Below are positions 27,607 to 36,330 of a stretch of 64,000 bases of DNA, in pieces (the first letter of the stretch is position 1; each line of letters starts with the position of its first letter). The stretch is from Lachnoanaerobaculum sp. ICM7 (GTDB lineage Bacteria; Bacillota; Clostridia; Lachnospirales; Lachnospiraceae): assembly GCF_000287675.1 (NCBI RefSeq), contig NZ_ALJL01000016.1:62001-126000 (forward strand). Direction: 5' to 3'. Both the position numbers and the translations under genes were made by a program. Under the pieces are notes generated by a model that was given only the letters and a program-made list of their open reading frames with translations, was not told the DNA's origin and made no database searches.

Positions 27607-28720
27607 CTAACTCCTTTGGTAATGTTACGCTGAATATTGTTCCGCTCAAATCACTGCTTACATCAATAATTCCATGGTGAAGCTCTGTGATATTTTTTGC
27701 TATGGCAAGTCCAAGTCCGGTTCCTCCCGTATTAGAATTTCTGGCCTGATCCACTCTGTAGAATTTGCCGAAAATAAGAGGTAACTCGTTTGCCGGAATA
27801 ACTTTACCATAGTTAATTACCGCAATCTTTACTATTTTCTTTTCAACAGAAATTTTTATATCTATTCTTTTTCCGTCAGCACCGTATTTGATGGCATTAT
27901 TAATAAGATTATCAAACAATCTTGCCAATAAAGTACCGTCTCCGTCTATTACACATGAATCCTCATTTGTATTTACACTGCAAGTAATACCTTTATTTTC
28001 AAAATTAGGATAAAATTCCTCCATAAGCTGACATAAAAGCTTTATAATATCTATTTTATCTATTTTCAATACAAGTTTTGATGAATTTGTCTTTGTGAAG
28101 CTGAAAAGACTCTCAATAAGATCCTGCAGCTTCTTTGACTTTTCATAAACTATTTTCAAATACTCTTTTTTGGTCTCCTCAGACAAATCTCTTTTATTTA
28201 TCAAATCAAGATATCCGAGTATTGATGTCAACGGAGTTCTAAGATCGTGAGCAATATTTGTAATCATCTCATTTTTTGACTTTTCATTATGTCTCTCACT
28301 CTCCATCAAAACTCTGATCTCCTCAGCCATCTTATTAATGCTTGCGGCTATCTCTGAAAACTCGTTATCGCCTTTTACATCAATATTTGTATTCAAATCT
28401 CCGGCCGAAATCTTCTTTATTGCCAGAAGTATGTCATCTATATACTCAAATGACTTTCTTTGCAAAATCCAAAACGAAAGTGCAAATACTCCTATGCCGA
28501 ATACAAGTAAAATCAGAATAACAACCAGGTCGCTTCCGTTACCCCTTATCAAAAGAGTATCATTTTCACGATTTATTATATGCAATCCTGAGAACATCGA
28601 AATATTGCTGAGCAAAAGAGTTTCTACCAAAATAGAAATCACCAGACTGAATAGTATGTTAATTATTACTTTAGTCTGAAATTTCTTTTCCAAATCATCT
28701 CTCAATTTTATATCCAACAC
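27572..28720 (-). CDS. Sensor histidine kinase
   Basis: This 382-residue membrane kinase has two helices (about 18-40 and 64-87) joined by a short outer loop of about 25 residues, a HAMP domain (about 88-140), HisKA with the phospho-acceptor H158 in NIAHDLRTPLTS and an HATPase domain with the N box NLINNAIKYG and G box GGTGLGLAIA. The tiny outer loop suggests sensing inside the membrane or through a partner, as in BceS/VanS-like kinases. The longest frame uses a GTG at 28720 after ATGGGG, and a TTG five codons on is also possible. It overlaps the response regulator by about 26 bases and is its obvious partner. Confidence 0.93.
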   Translation of the reverse strand: MLDIKLRDDLEKKFQTKVIINILFSLVISILVETLLLSNISMFSGLHIINRENDTLLIRGNGSDLVVILILLVFGIGVFALSFWILQRKSFEYIDDILLAIKKISAGDLNTNIDVKGDNEFSEIAASINKMAEEIRVLMESERHNEKSKNEMITNIAHDLRTPLTSILGYLDLINKRDLSEETKKEYLKIVYEKSKKLQDLIESLFSFTKTNSSKLVLKIDKIDIIKLLCQLMEEFYPNFENKGITCSVNTNEDSCVIDGDGTLLARLFDNLINNAIKYGADGKRIDIKISVEKKIVKIAVINYGKVIPANELPLIFGKFYRVDQARNSNTGGTGLGLAIAKNITELHHGIIDVSSDLSGTIFSVTLPKELDVERENFKRTE

Positions 28721-29402
28721 CCCATACAGTAGTTATAATCTTGTTTTCTCTTTCATCTTCATTCATTTTTCCGCGAAGTCTTCTTATATGAACCATTACT
28801 GTGTTATTGGCCTCATATACCTTTTCATTCCATACTTTTTCAAAGATTTCATCTGTTGAGAATACTCTTCCGGCATTACTTGCAAGCAAATATAAGATAT
28901 CGAACTCTATAGGTGTAAGTTTAACTTCTTTTCCCTCTATGACTACCTTATGATTATCTTTGTTTATAGACATTCCCTTAAGTCTTATCTCATTAGGATC
29001 GTCCTTTTCCAAAACTGTACTGTTCGGATTAAGCTGAGTATATCTGCGAAGCTGTGATTTAACTCTTGCCGTCAGCTCTAAAGTATTAAAAGGCTTTGTA
29101 ACATAGTCATCAGCACCTGTTCCAAGTCCAAGTATCTTATCAAGATCCGCACTCTTTGCACTTAGAAGTATTATAGGGAAATTATGTGTTTCTCTTATCC
29201 TCTTACACATCTCCAGTCCGTCCATACCGGGCATCATTATGTCAAGTATTGCAAGATGTATATCTTCGTTCTCTATTATCTTCAATCCGTCTTCCGCACT
29301 GTTTGCTTTAAAAACTTTATATCCGTCACTGACCAGATAAATTTCAACAAGGTCAGCAATCTCCTTTTCATCATCTACTACTAAAATATTTGTATCCGCC
29401 AT
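28695..29402 (-). CDS. OmpR/PhoB-family response regulator
   Basis: This 235-residue transcription factor has a receiver domain (phospho-acceptor D54 in LAILDIMMPG, acid pair in VVDDEKE, Lys in VTKPFN) and a C-terminal winged helix (about 135-235) with LTPIEFDILYLLASNAG and RRLRGKM, ending in GVGYKIER. It is the cognate regulator of the overlapping kinase. The ATG follows AAGGAG. It lies 12 bases downstream of the LCP gene, so it may be cotranscribed with it. Its likely targets are the downstream ABC module and possibly its own operon (inference). Confidence 0.95.
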   Translation of the reverse strand: MADTNILVVDDEKEIADLVEIYLVSDGYKVFKANSAEDGLKIIENEDIHLAILDIMMPGMDGLEMCKRIRETHNFPIILLSAKSADLDKILGLGTGADDYVTKPFNTLELTARVKSQLRRYTQLNPNSTVLEKDDPNEIRLKGMSINKDNHKVVIEGKEVKLTPIEFDILYLLASNAGRVFSTDEIFEKVWNEKVYEANNTVMVHIRRLRGKMNEDERENKIITTVWGVGYKIER

Positions 29403-29414
29403 TATATTCTCCTT

Positions 29415-31121
29415 TTATTCACTGCTTGTTTCACTTTCACCTTCAATTGCAGCTTCAGTTATATTCTCTTCAGGTTGTGTATCTTCATGTGATTCTTCAT
29501 GTGACTCATGTTCCTGTGTCTCATCAGGATGCTCACCCTCATTATTTTCATGATGCTCCTCACCTTCACTCTTATGAGGACTTATTCCTATGGCACCGTC
29601 CAAATTGGAATCCAGAGTTATATCGGTATTCTCTTTATCGGCTCCCATACCTGTATCCTTGATAATTCTATTGCTTATCTTGTTCAGCATTTCACTCGGG
29701 GTATAGCTGTATCCCGGTATCTTACCGTAAAGCATCTCATGAAGAGCTATAACATTTGATTTCAATGTTATCGGAATAACATAATCTCTCTTATGCATTT
29801 TCTTTGTATCTTTATCAAAAGGGAATCCTGTTGTTTCACTCAAATGATATTTTGATATATCCTTTGCAAAAGGTATAAGATTATCTATTCCTACATTAGT
29901 AGAGGTCTGAGGCAGAACAGCCACCAAAATACTGTACAAAGTAGAGAAATTCGCGTTCTTAGCCTTATCAAAAGCAAGGCTTACAACCTTTCTCTGTCTC
30001 TCCGTTCTGTTAAAATCGGTATCCATAAGTCGCAGCCTCGCATATGCTACAGCCTGGACTCCGTCAAGGTGATTCATTCCCGCATGCTCAAGCTCATATG
30101 ATCCCACGCCTGTAGCCTCTACAGTCTTTGCAATAAATGAATTCATATATTTAAACTCTGCATCCGTTATTTCAAGGTCTACTCCACCGAGTATATTTAT
30201 GGCGTCAATTACCGCCTTCCAGTTCACCGTTATATAATCCTTTATATCAAGGTCAAGATTTCTGTTTAGAGTCTCCAGCGCCTGCTCAGGTCCGCCTTCT
30301 ACATAGGCCTGATTGAACTTATGGAATTTTCCGTCCTCATCTATCATTGAATACATATCTCTATAGATTGATATAAGCTGTATATCTCCGCTTTCTCTGT
30401 CTACATTGACAATCATATTCACATCACTTAATGCACCCTTTTCCACATTTCCGTCTCTTGAGTCCACACCGAAAACTGCCACGGTATAGTAACCCTTTTG
30501 ATTTTTAACATAGTGGAATGCAAAATAAGTTCCTCCTCCGACTATTGTAAACAGTAATACCAAAAGGAAAAGCCTTGTCAAAAAACCTCTTTTCTTTTTA
30601 GGTTTTTTAACTTTTTCTTTTTCGACTTTTTTCACAGTCCTTGGATTCACATTTTTCGTAACTTTTTTAGTTTTAACGATCTTTTTGGTAACAGGCTTTG
30701 TAACCTTCTTTTTAACCACCTTTTTAGGTGTCTCTTCTCTTTGAACGGTCTGAGTTCTGTATACATCATCCCTTCTTACTACAGCTTTTTGACTGCTTTT
30801 TGGCAAAGGAATTTTTATTCCGCCGGTTTCCTCATCATCGTTAGTATTACTTTTTATATTTCTTCCGTTCTTTATCTTTGAAGATTTCTTTGAACCTATG
30901 ATATTTATCTTATCCGGTTTCTTTTCCACTTTTCTTATATTCTGTCCGATTTCTTCAAGTTTCTTATTGTTTTCACTTAATGTTTTAAGCAGTTTTTTAT
31001 TTTCTTCTTTAAGTTTTTCTTCTTCTCTAATTTTTTTAAGCTTAGCTAAATCTTTTAAGTATTTTTCAAGATCTTCACTGTCAGCTTCACTAAGTTCTCT
31101 GTAAAAATCATCATCTCTCAT
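29415..31121 (-). CDS. LytR-CpsA-Psr (LCP) family protein with Lys-rich arm and His/Glu-rich tail
   Basis: This 568-residue protein has a long cytoplasmic part: a charged coiled-coil-like region (about 17-67), then a very Lys-rich stretch (about 133-178), one helix (about 181-204) and an extracellular LCP domain (about 210-480). LCP hallmarks are FGVDSRDG, SDVNMIVNVD, ISIYRDMY, HKFNQAYVEGG and YARLRLMDTDFNRTERQR. LCP enzymes transfer polyprenyl-linked glycans such as teichoic acid to peptidoglycan or protein. The last 56 residues are rich in Glu and include seven His. Both extensions are unusual for the family. It lies behind a terminator and an extended -10 promoter and probably leads the two-component/ABC operon. 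GGAG is 12 bases from the ATG. Confidence 0.92.
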   Translation of the reverse strand: MRDDDFYRELSEADSEDLEKYLKDLAKLKKIREEEKLKEENKKLLKTLSENNKKLEEIGQNIRKVEKKPDKINIIGSKKSSKIKNGRNIKSNTNDDEETGGIKIPLPKSSQKAVVRRDDVYRTQTVQREETPKKVVKKKVTKPVTKKIVKTKKVTKNVNPRTVKKVEKEKVKKPKKKRGFLTRLFLLVLLFTIVGGGTYFAFHYVKNQKGYYTVAVFGVDSRDGNVEKGALSDVNMIVNVDRESGDIQLISIYRDMYSMIDEDGKFHKFNQAYVEGGPEQALETLNRNLDLDIKDYITVNWKAVIDAINILGGVDLEITDAEFKYMNSFIAKTVEATGVGSYELEHAGMNHLDGVQAVAYARLRLMDTDFNRTERQRKVVSLAFDKAKNANFSTLYSILVAVLPQTSTNVGIDNLIPFAKDISKYHLSETTGFPFDKDTKKMHKRDYVIPITLKSNVIALHEMLYGKIPGYSYTPSEMLNKISNRIIKDTGMGADKENTDITLDSNLDGAIGISPHKSEGEEHHENNEGEHPDETQEHESHEESHEDTQPEENITEAAIEGESETSSE

Positions 31122-31158
31122 TTTGGAGTAATGCTCCTTTCAAGAAGTACTTCTATAT

Positions 31159-31167
31159 ATTCTATCA
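31159..31167 (-). promoter_or_regulatory. Extended -10 promoter for the LCP gene
   Basis: On the minus strand there is TGATAGAAT (31159-31167), an extended -10 about 40 bases before the LCP start. It lies within TATGATAGAATATA, the same string found before the MFS gene. The -35 region is weak. Confidence 0.4.
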
Positions 31168-31224
31168 TAGATGAAAACAATATACACTAAGAAAAATAGA
31201 ATAATAAGTGATATTTCTATAAAA

Positions 31225-31246
31225 AAGGCGGGCAAAAGCCCACCTT
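31225..31246 (-). terminator. Rho-independent terminator after the zinc-ribbon lipoprotein gene
   Basis: A GC-rich 9-bp stem (31225-31233 with 31238-31246, one G-U pair) with a 4-base loop is followed on the minus strand by TTTT and more T-rich sequence. It closes the cytidylate-kinase-like/amidase/lipoprotein unit upstream of the LCP promoter. Confidence 0.85.
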
Positions 31247-31274
31247 AAAGTATTAAACGCTATCTCTTAATATT

Positions 31275-33491
31275 TTATTTAGAAAGTGATACTCCTTTTG
31301 ATTCCGTATCATCTGATGCCATCTCTCTTGCAAGCTTTGCAGCCTCATCTACATAGGAAGATGTTGCTTCTTTAGCCTTTTTCGCATCTTCAAGGCTGTG
31401 CCCGCATTTAGTGCAAAAACTTGAAGTTTCAGGACACTCATTGCCGCAACTGTCACATACAACAGTATTTAATTTAACCTCATCCTTTGTTTCATTCACA
31501 ACTTCCGTATCCTGTGTATTTTCAGGAGTTTTATCCGCTACTACAGCTTCCTTAACATCATCCTTTTTAATACTTACCGTATTGCTTGTTGTATTAACGG
31601 GTGCATCTGCAACCTTTACATCATTCTTATTCTTCTTGGATTTATTAAACAAAATCAGAAGAAGTATAGCTATTATCAAAATAAATACAAATGCAACAGC
31701 TGCAAAGATAATATATATAGTAAAGTTTGTACGAACGCTCACAAAGAATGGAGAACTGTAATTTGACATCATAACATTCTCACCCTTTACAATGAAGTTA
31801 TTGCCCTTAAACTTTGCTTCTGCGTTTTCAAAACTTCCTGCCAAGTATAAATCCTTATCTACAGGCTTACCGGCATTTTTAACTATGTATTCATATGAAT
31901 CAACATTTCCGGATGTGAAAATCTCAGGATTAAAGTCATCCATAAATGAAATTCTCTGCTTTGTTACAAAAAGGCCCTTCTTATCTACGTCCAAGCTGCT
32001 GATTGATCCGGTATATCCTGTAGTTTCTTCCCACATCTTGGCATCTTCTTCAATAGTACCGGAAGAAGATATCTTAACTTCAAGATCCTTACCGTTTAAA
32101 GACACTTTATCAAGCTTTATCTTGCTGTCAGAAAGAACATTCTTAAGTTTTTCCTCAAGAGACTTTGCATCATCCTCGTTGAAAGACTCACTGAAAACCA
32201 CGGTAATATCTCTTTTTATCTTACCTGTAGGAGTAATCTCAACGATATGCTTGTATTTGCTTACATTTGGCAAAATATTCACATCCAGCTTTATATCAAA
32301 AGTTGAACTGTAACCGCTGTAAAGCAAAGTATTTGCGTCACCGCTTATTGCAGAACGTAAAACTGTAGATGAGTATCCTGTACCGTCTGTTATAGTTCCT
32401 TCATAATTATTCTCAGGATTTACATAATAATCAAAGCTTACGGCATTATTGTAATTACTGATATAGTCTTCCAAATTTATATACTCATTAAGAGTATAAT
32501 TTTTAGAAAACAAATGTCTTTTATCTACAGCATCCGATGTATCGGATGTGGCTTCAGTGCTCTCCTCGGTACTTTCTTTACTCTCAGACTCCACCTGAGT
32601 CTCCTCTGAGACTTGAGTATCCTTTGCAACTGAACCGGTCGTACTGTCAAGACTTTTTCCGGTAAACTTTTCAGTCATCTTTTTACAGTCATCTGCACTT
32701 AAAGCCTTACCCTCAACAGTGAAAATATGTGAATTATTTGCTTCCGACCATGTTCCTGTTCCGACTTCACCCGATCTTTCAGCCATAAATTTATCTATAT
32801 CATCTTTAGCCTGATCATAGCTGGTATTCGGAATATCTATAGCAATACTTCTGTCAATACTTCCGTCTTTGTTTATAACTGTATTGAACTCGATACCGTT
32901 AATAGGCAAATACTTTGTAGTATTTACATCTATTATGCTCATATTGGCATCTTTTTCATATTCCTCACCTGATATACTAAGGCTGACCTGACTTGTAGAG
33001 AATATATAAATCTCATATGAAGATGTAATATATTCATTATTCATCATTCCGTCACGCATCCATTTTAGAAGGTCTTCAGTGCCGAAATTTTCCTGAAATG
33101 CAACTCCCTTTGCAAATGCGGTATTTGATCTTAAAAGTGTTACCTTCGGTTCTATGTCGCTTCCGACAGCTTTTAATATATTTCCAACCTTTTTCTCATA
33201 GTCATCTTTTGATGAGAAATTTATAGTAAATACAGCAACAATATTTGAATCATCCTGTGTAACGGAAGTGATTTCAATATCTTCAGGACAAAGCGCCTTC
33301 AATGTTGCCGCTACGGTTGCAAAATCTTTTTGAACATATGATGTATAGTCCGAATTTGATATTGTATATGTCATAACTCTGCTTCCGGCAAAGGAATCAT
33401 CAAAATTCATATCTGTTTTAACAACACCGCCACATGCTGTAAGAAGCAAAAATGCCAATATACATATAAGATATTTTAATTTATTTTTCAT
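31275..33491 (-). CDS. Lipoprotein with a transmembrane helix and a C-terminal zinc ribbon
   Basis: This 738-residue protein starts with a lipoprotein signal (LLLTAC, lipidated C20). A long ectodomain of about 580 residues contains repeated alpha/beta segments with the pattern of LppM-like (DUF3153) domains and a Ser/Glu/Thr linker near 283-318. A single helix lies near residues 608-632, then a basic stop-transfer sequence, then a tail with a zinc ribbon (CDSCG, then CTKCG near residues 688-708). That puts a lipid anchor outside and a zinc ribbon inside the cell. The ATG follows GGGAG. It comes 26 bases after the amidase gene and ends at a terminator. Function is unknown. Confidence 0.82.
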   Translation of the reverse strand: MKNKLKYLICILAFLLLTACGGVVKTDMNFDDSFAGSRVMTYTISNSDYTSYVQKDFATVAATLKALCPEDIEITSVTQDDSNIVAVFTINFSSKDDYEKKVGNILKAVGSDIEPKVTLLRSNTAFAKGVAFQENFGTEDLLKWMRDGMMNNEYITSSYEIYIFSTSQVSLSISGEEYEKDANMSIIDVNTTKYLPINGIEFNTVINKDGSIDRSIAIDIPNTSYDQAKDDIDKFMAERSGEVGTGTWSEANNSHIFTVEGKALSADDCKKMTEKFTGKSLDSTTGSVAKDTQVSEETQVESESKESTEESTEATSDTSDAVDKRHLFSKNYTLNEYINLEDYISNYNNAVSFDYYVNPENNYEGTITDGTGYSSTVLRSAISGDANTLLYSGYSSTFDIKLDVNILPNVSKYKHIVEITPTGKIKRDITVVFSESFNEDDAKSLEEKLKNVLSDSKIKLDKVSLNGKDLEVKISSSGTIEEDAKMWEETTGYTGSISSLDVDKKGLFVTKQRISFMDDFNPEIFTSGNVDSYEYIVKNAGKPVDKDLYLAGSFENAEAKFKGNNFIVKGENVMMSNYSSPFFVSVRTNFTIYIIFAAVAFVFILIIAILLLILFNKSKKNKNDVKVADAPVNTTSNTVSIKKDDVKEAVVADKTPENTQDTEVVNETKDEVKLNTVVCDSCGNECPETSSFCTKCGHSLEDAKKAKEATSSYVDEAAKLAREMASDDTESKGVSLSK

Positions 33492-33517
33492 AATACTCCC
33501 TAAATTTTTGCTTGATT

Positions 33518-34612
33518 TTATCTTCCGAAATAACTGTCAATACCGTCAGCAAGTCCCTTTGACAGTTTTTTCAGTTCATCTTTTCCGTGATCCGATGTTT
33601 TATCTCCCAATTCAATATCAATCGACGGAACAGTTGAATAAGATGTCTGTGTAAGATCCATCTCCATTCTTCCCTTACTGAAAATCTTTGTTCCGTTTGA
33701 AGACAATCCGTTTATCAAAGACTTACCGAGGGCTTCATGCTTTTTCCAGTTTGAAGCTACAGGTTCCATACTTCTGTATGAGTCCACTTCAGGAACACCC
33801 ATATAAAACGCCCCTTTATCTGCATTTGTGGAATCCCAATGCAATGCTATATGCGCAGAGGCAACATTATTTGCTATTACCGTTCTTGCAATATTGTCAA
33901 GCTGAACATCACTGCCGTCACGAATCATCAACACATTATATCCTCTGGATAAAAGCTCGTCTTTCAGTATCTTTGCCATCTCAAATGTTACGGTACTTTC
34001 AGGTGTGCCGTCTGCGAATGTCATACCCTCGGAAACGGCAATAGCTGTGGTGGCTCCGGCTTTTGTGGTACCGCTTGTTACCTTTGGGGTTCCGTCAGGA
34101 TGACATTGTGTTTTTTGTGAAGAGCCTCCCTTTGTACCATGTCCGGCATTTACGGCTATAGTGATGCCGTTACCGTTTTCACTCGGCTTATAGAGCACGC
34201 TTTTACCTGAATTTATTTTTGAAAATGATGCATACTGCCAACTTGGATCAAGTCCTATTTCTCCAGCTTCTTTTACCTCAGACTTTTGTGCTTTAGTTTC
34301 AGCTTGAGCTTCCTTGACTGTTGTAGTTTCTTCTACAGCGGAGGTCTCCGACACGGTAGTATTTGAGGCAGCTGTCGAAGTAACTTCAGTACTGCTCTCA
34401 GGCTCTTTAGAGCTCTGTGCAGTTGTTGAATCCTTGTTGCTCCTTGTCACCTTTCTTACGACATCTGTCTGCACTACCTTTCCGTCCGCACTGCTTTCCA
34501 CACTTACAGCGGATGAAGTTTCAACCGTATTCTTAGTACTTGAATTATTACCGCCACACGCCGTCAAAACTCCTGCTATAAGCATAGCCTGACAAATAAA
34601 CTTTAATCTCAT
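33518..34612 (-). CDS. Lipid-anchored N-acetylmuramoyl-L-alanine amidase (Amidase_3)
   Basis: This 364-residue protein has a lipoprotein signal (GVLTAC, lipidated C19), a Ser/Thr/Glu-rich spacer to about residue 115 and a catalytic Amidase_3 domain. Zinc ligands are visible: His in VNAGHGTKGG, Glu in PESTVTFEMA and His in HIALHWDS; the catalytic Glu is in SIDIELGD. It would cut the bond between muramic acid and the stem peptide outside the membrane. The start overlaps the cytidylate-kinase-like gene by 4 bases (ATGA). Its neighbours suggest a joint envelope-maintenance role. Confidence 0.9.
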   Translation of the reverse strand: MRLKFICQAMLIAGVLTACGGNNSSTKNTVETSSAVSVESSADGKVVQTDVVRKVTRSNKDSTTAQSSKEPESSTEVTSTAASNTTVSETSAVEETTTVKEAQAETKAQKSEVKEAGEIGLDPSWQYASFSKINSGKSVLYKPSENGNGITIAVNAGHGTKGGSSQKTQCHPDGTPKVTSGTTKAGATTAIAVSEGMTFADGTPESTVTFEMAKILKDELLSRGYNVLMIRDGSDVQLDNIARTVIANNVASAHIALHWDSTNADKGAFYMGVPEVDSYRSMEPVASNWKKHEALGKSLINGLSSNGTKIFSKGRMEMDLTQTSYSTVPSIDIELGDKTSDHGKDELKKLSKGLADGIDSYFGR

Positions 34613-35235
34613 AATAAACCTTTTATCTTTGCAAATGTTTTAATAAGTTCTACACTTCCTTCAAGTCCGAGTGTTGAACTGTTTACAGTCAAATCATAAC
34701 TTCTTGAGTCTGCCCATCTCTTACTTGAGTAATAGTTATAATAGCTTGACCTCTTCTTGTCTGTCTTTACCATAATATCCTTTGCTTTATTGGCTTCAAT
34801 ATTGTTGGTTTCCATAATTCTCTTAATCTTGTCCTCATCATTTCCTGTAATAAATACTGAAAATGCATTCGGATCGTCAGCCAAAGCATAATCTGCGCAT
34901 CTTCCGACTATAATGCATGACTCCTCGGATGCAAGCTTTTTAATAGTGTCAAACTGTGCCAAAAAAATCTTATGATTTATAGGCATATCCATATAGGATG
35001 AAGATGTATATCCTAAAGAATAAGTATCCATCACAAGAGAGTATAAAAATGAACTTGTCGGCTTCTCATCATGAGTCTCAAACAACTCTGCAGCCAGTCC
35101 GCTCTCTTTAGCAGCCCTGTTGAGTATTTCTTTATCATAGCATTTTATACCCAATTGCTCAGCCAGCATCTGACCGATCCTTCTTCCACCGCTTCCGCAC
35201 TGTCTACCTATGGTAATAACCAATCTATTGTCCAT
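34609..35235 (-). CDS. Cytidylate kinase-like protein
   Basis: This 208-residue P-loop protein belongs to the cytidylate kinase-like family (cytidylate_kinase2). It begins VITIGRQCGSGGRRIG, in which the P-loop is GRQCGSGGR, and carries CIIVGRCADYAL near residue 107 plus a lid-like Arg/Ser/Tyr region (KKRSSYYNYYSSKRWAD). The true CMP kinase is usually a separate gene in these bacteria, so the substrate is uncertain. The ATG follows AGGAGG, and the gene is first in a three-gene unit with an amidase and a lipoprotein. Confidence 0.85.
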   Translation of the reverse strand: MDNRLVITIGRQCGSGGRRIGQMLAEQLGIKCYDKEILNRAAKESGLAAELFETHDEKPTSSFLYSLVMDTYSLGYTSSSYMDMPINHKIFLAQFDTIKKLASEESCIIVGRCADYALADDPNAFSVFITGNDEDKIKRIMETNNIEANKAKDIMVKTDKKRSSYYNYYSSKRWADSRSYDLTVNSSTLGLEGSVELIKTFAKIKGLL

Positions 35236-35316
35236 ACCTACCTCCTAAATAATCAATTTCCGTCTACATATTTTTCACAATACTAAAAATGTAAACACAG
35301 ATAATTTATATGTATT

Positions 35317-35345
35317 ATTATATAACAAAAAAAGCAGAATGTATA
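35317..35345 (-). promoter_or_regulatory. SigA-type promoter for the cytidylate-kinase-like/amidase unit
   Basis: On the minus strand there is a -35 TATACA (35340-35345), a 17-base spacer and a perfect -10 TATAAT (35317-35322), about 80 bases before the start codon. Confidence 0.55.
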
Positions 35346-35398
35346 TATATCTGTCTTTCAATTGTCACTTTTTAGCTAATGTTTATGCTGTTTTATAT

Positions 35399-36313
35399 TT
35401 AATTCTTTCTAAATTTTCTTAATATTTCATTAAAGTAATCCGGAACAGGCGCTTCAAATTCCATATATTCATTTGTTCGAGGATGTATAAAACCAAGTAC
35501 CATTGCATGAAGGCATTGTCCCTCCAGCTTCATATTTTCTTTTTTTCCGGAATACACTTCATCACCAAGCAGAGGATGATGTATATATGACATATGTACT
35601 CTTATCTGATGAGTTCTTCCGGTTTCAAGTACACATTCAATATATGTATAGTTATTCAATCTTTCAAGGACTTTATAATGAGTCACCGCTCTCTTTCCGT
35701 CTTTGTCCACAGCCATCTTCATCCTGTCATTTTTCGATCTGGCTATCGGAGCGTCCACAGTCCCCTCATCATCTTTAATATTGCCTGTAACTATAGCAAC
35801 ATATTTTCTGGTAATACTGTGTTCGGCCAATTGTTTTGCAATATGCTGATGTGCATTATCATTTTTACATGCAATTATTATACCTGTGGTATCCATATCT
35901 ATCCTATGCACTATTCCGGGTCTTAGCACTCCGTTTATTCCTGAGAGATTATCCTTGCAATGATATAAAAGAGCATTTACCAAAGTTCCACTGTAATGCC
36001 CTGCAGCCGGATGTACAACCATACCCTTCGGCTTATTTATAAGTATTACATCGTCATCTTCATATACTATATCAAGCGGTATATTTTCAGGGAGAATTTC
36101 AAGCGGCTCGGGCTTGGGTATGGCAAGATCTACAATATCACCGTCTCTAAGCCTGTAATTTGCCTTTACGGCTTTTTTGTTTACACAAGCCTTACCCTTC
36201 TTGATTAAATCCTGAATATACGATCTTGAAAAACTCTCAAGATTCATCGCAAGAAATACATCTATTCTTCTGTTAATATCAGATTCTTCCACTTTTATTT
36301 CAAAGTTATCCAT
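35399..36313 (-). CDS. RluA-family pseudouridine synthase (RluD-like)
   Basis: This 304-residue enzyme has an N-terminal S4 RNA-binding domain (about 13-75, RIDVFLAMNL, SRSYIQDLIKKGKACVN) and a pseudouridine synthase domain with the catalytic Asp in HRIDMDTTGIIIACKN near residue 140. It isomerises uridines in rRNA. The site is inferred to be 23S helix 69 by likeness to RluD; the B. subtilis neighbour equivalent is YlyB. The ATG follows GGAG. It is the final gene of the ylm/lspA cluster, 17 bases after lspA. I saw no clear terminator downstream. Confidence 0.92.
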   Translation of the reverse strand: MDNFEIKVEESDINRRIDVFLAMNLESFSRSYIQDLIKKGKACVNKKAVKANYRLRDGDIVDLAIPKPEPLEILPENIPLDIVYEDDDVILINKPKGMVVHPAAGHYSGTLVNALLYHCKDNLSGINGVLRPGIVHRIDMDTTGIIIACKNDNAHQHIAKQLAEHSITRKYVAIVTGNIKDDEGTVDAPIARSKNDRMKMAVDKDGKRAVTHYKVLERLNNYTYIECVLETGRTHQIRVHMSYIHHPLLGDEVYSGKKENMKLEGQCLHAMVLGFIHPRTNEYMEFEAPVPDYFNEILRKFRKN

Positions 36314-36330
36314 TTATCTCCAAACTAAAA

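Noticed and set aside
31122-31137. Small hairpin between GGAG and CTCC before the LCP start
   Set aside because: The stem is only four base pairs, too weak to claim that it hides the ribosome binding site.
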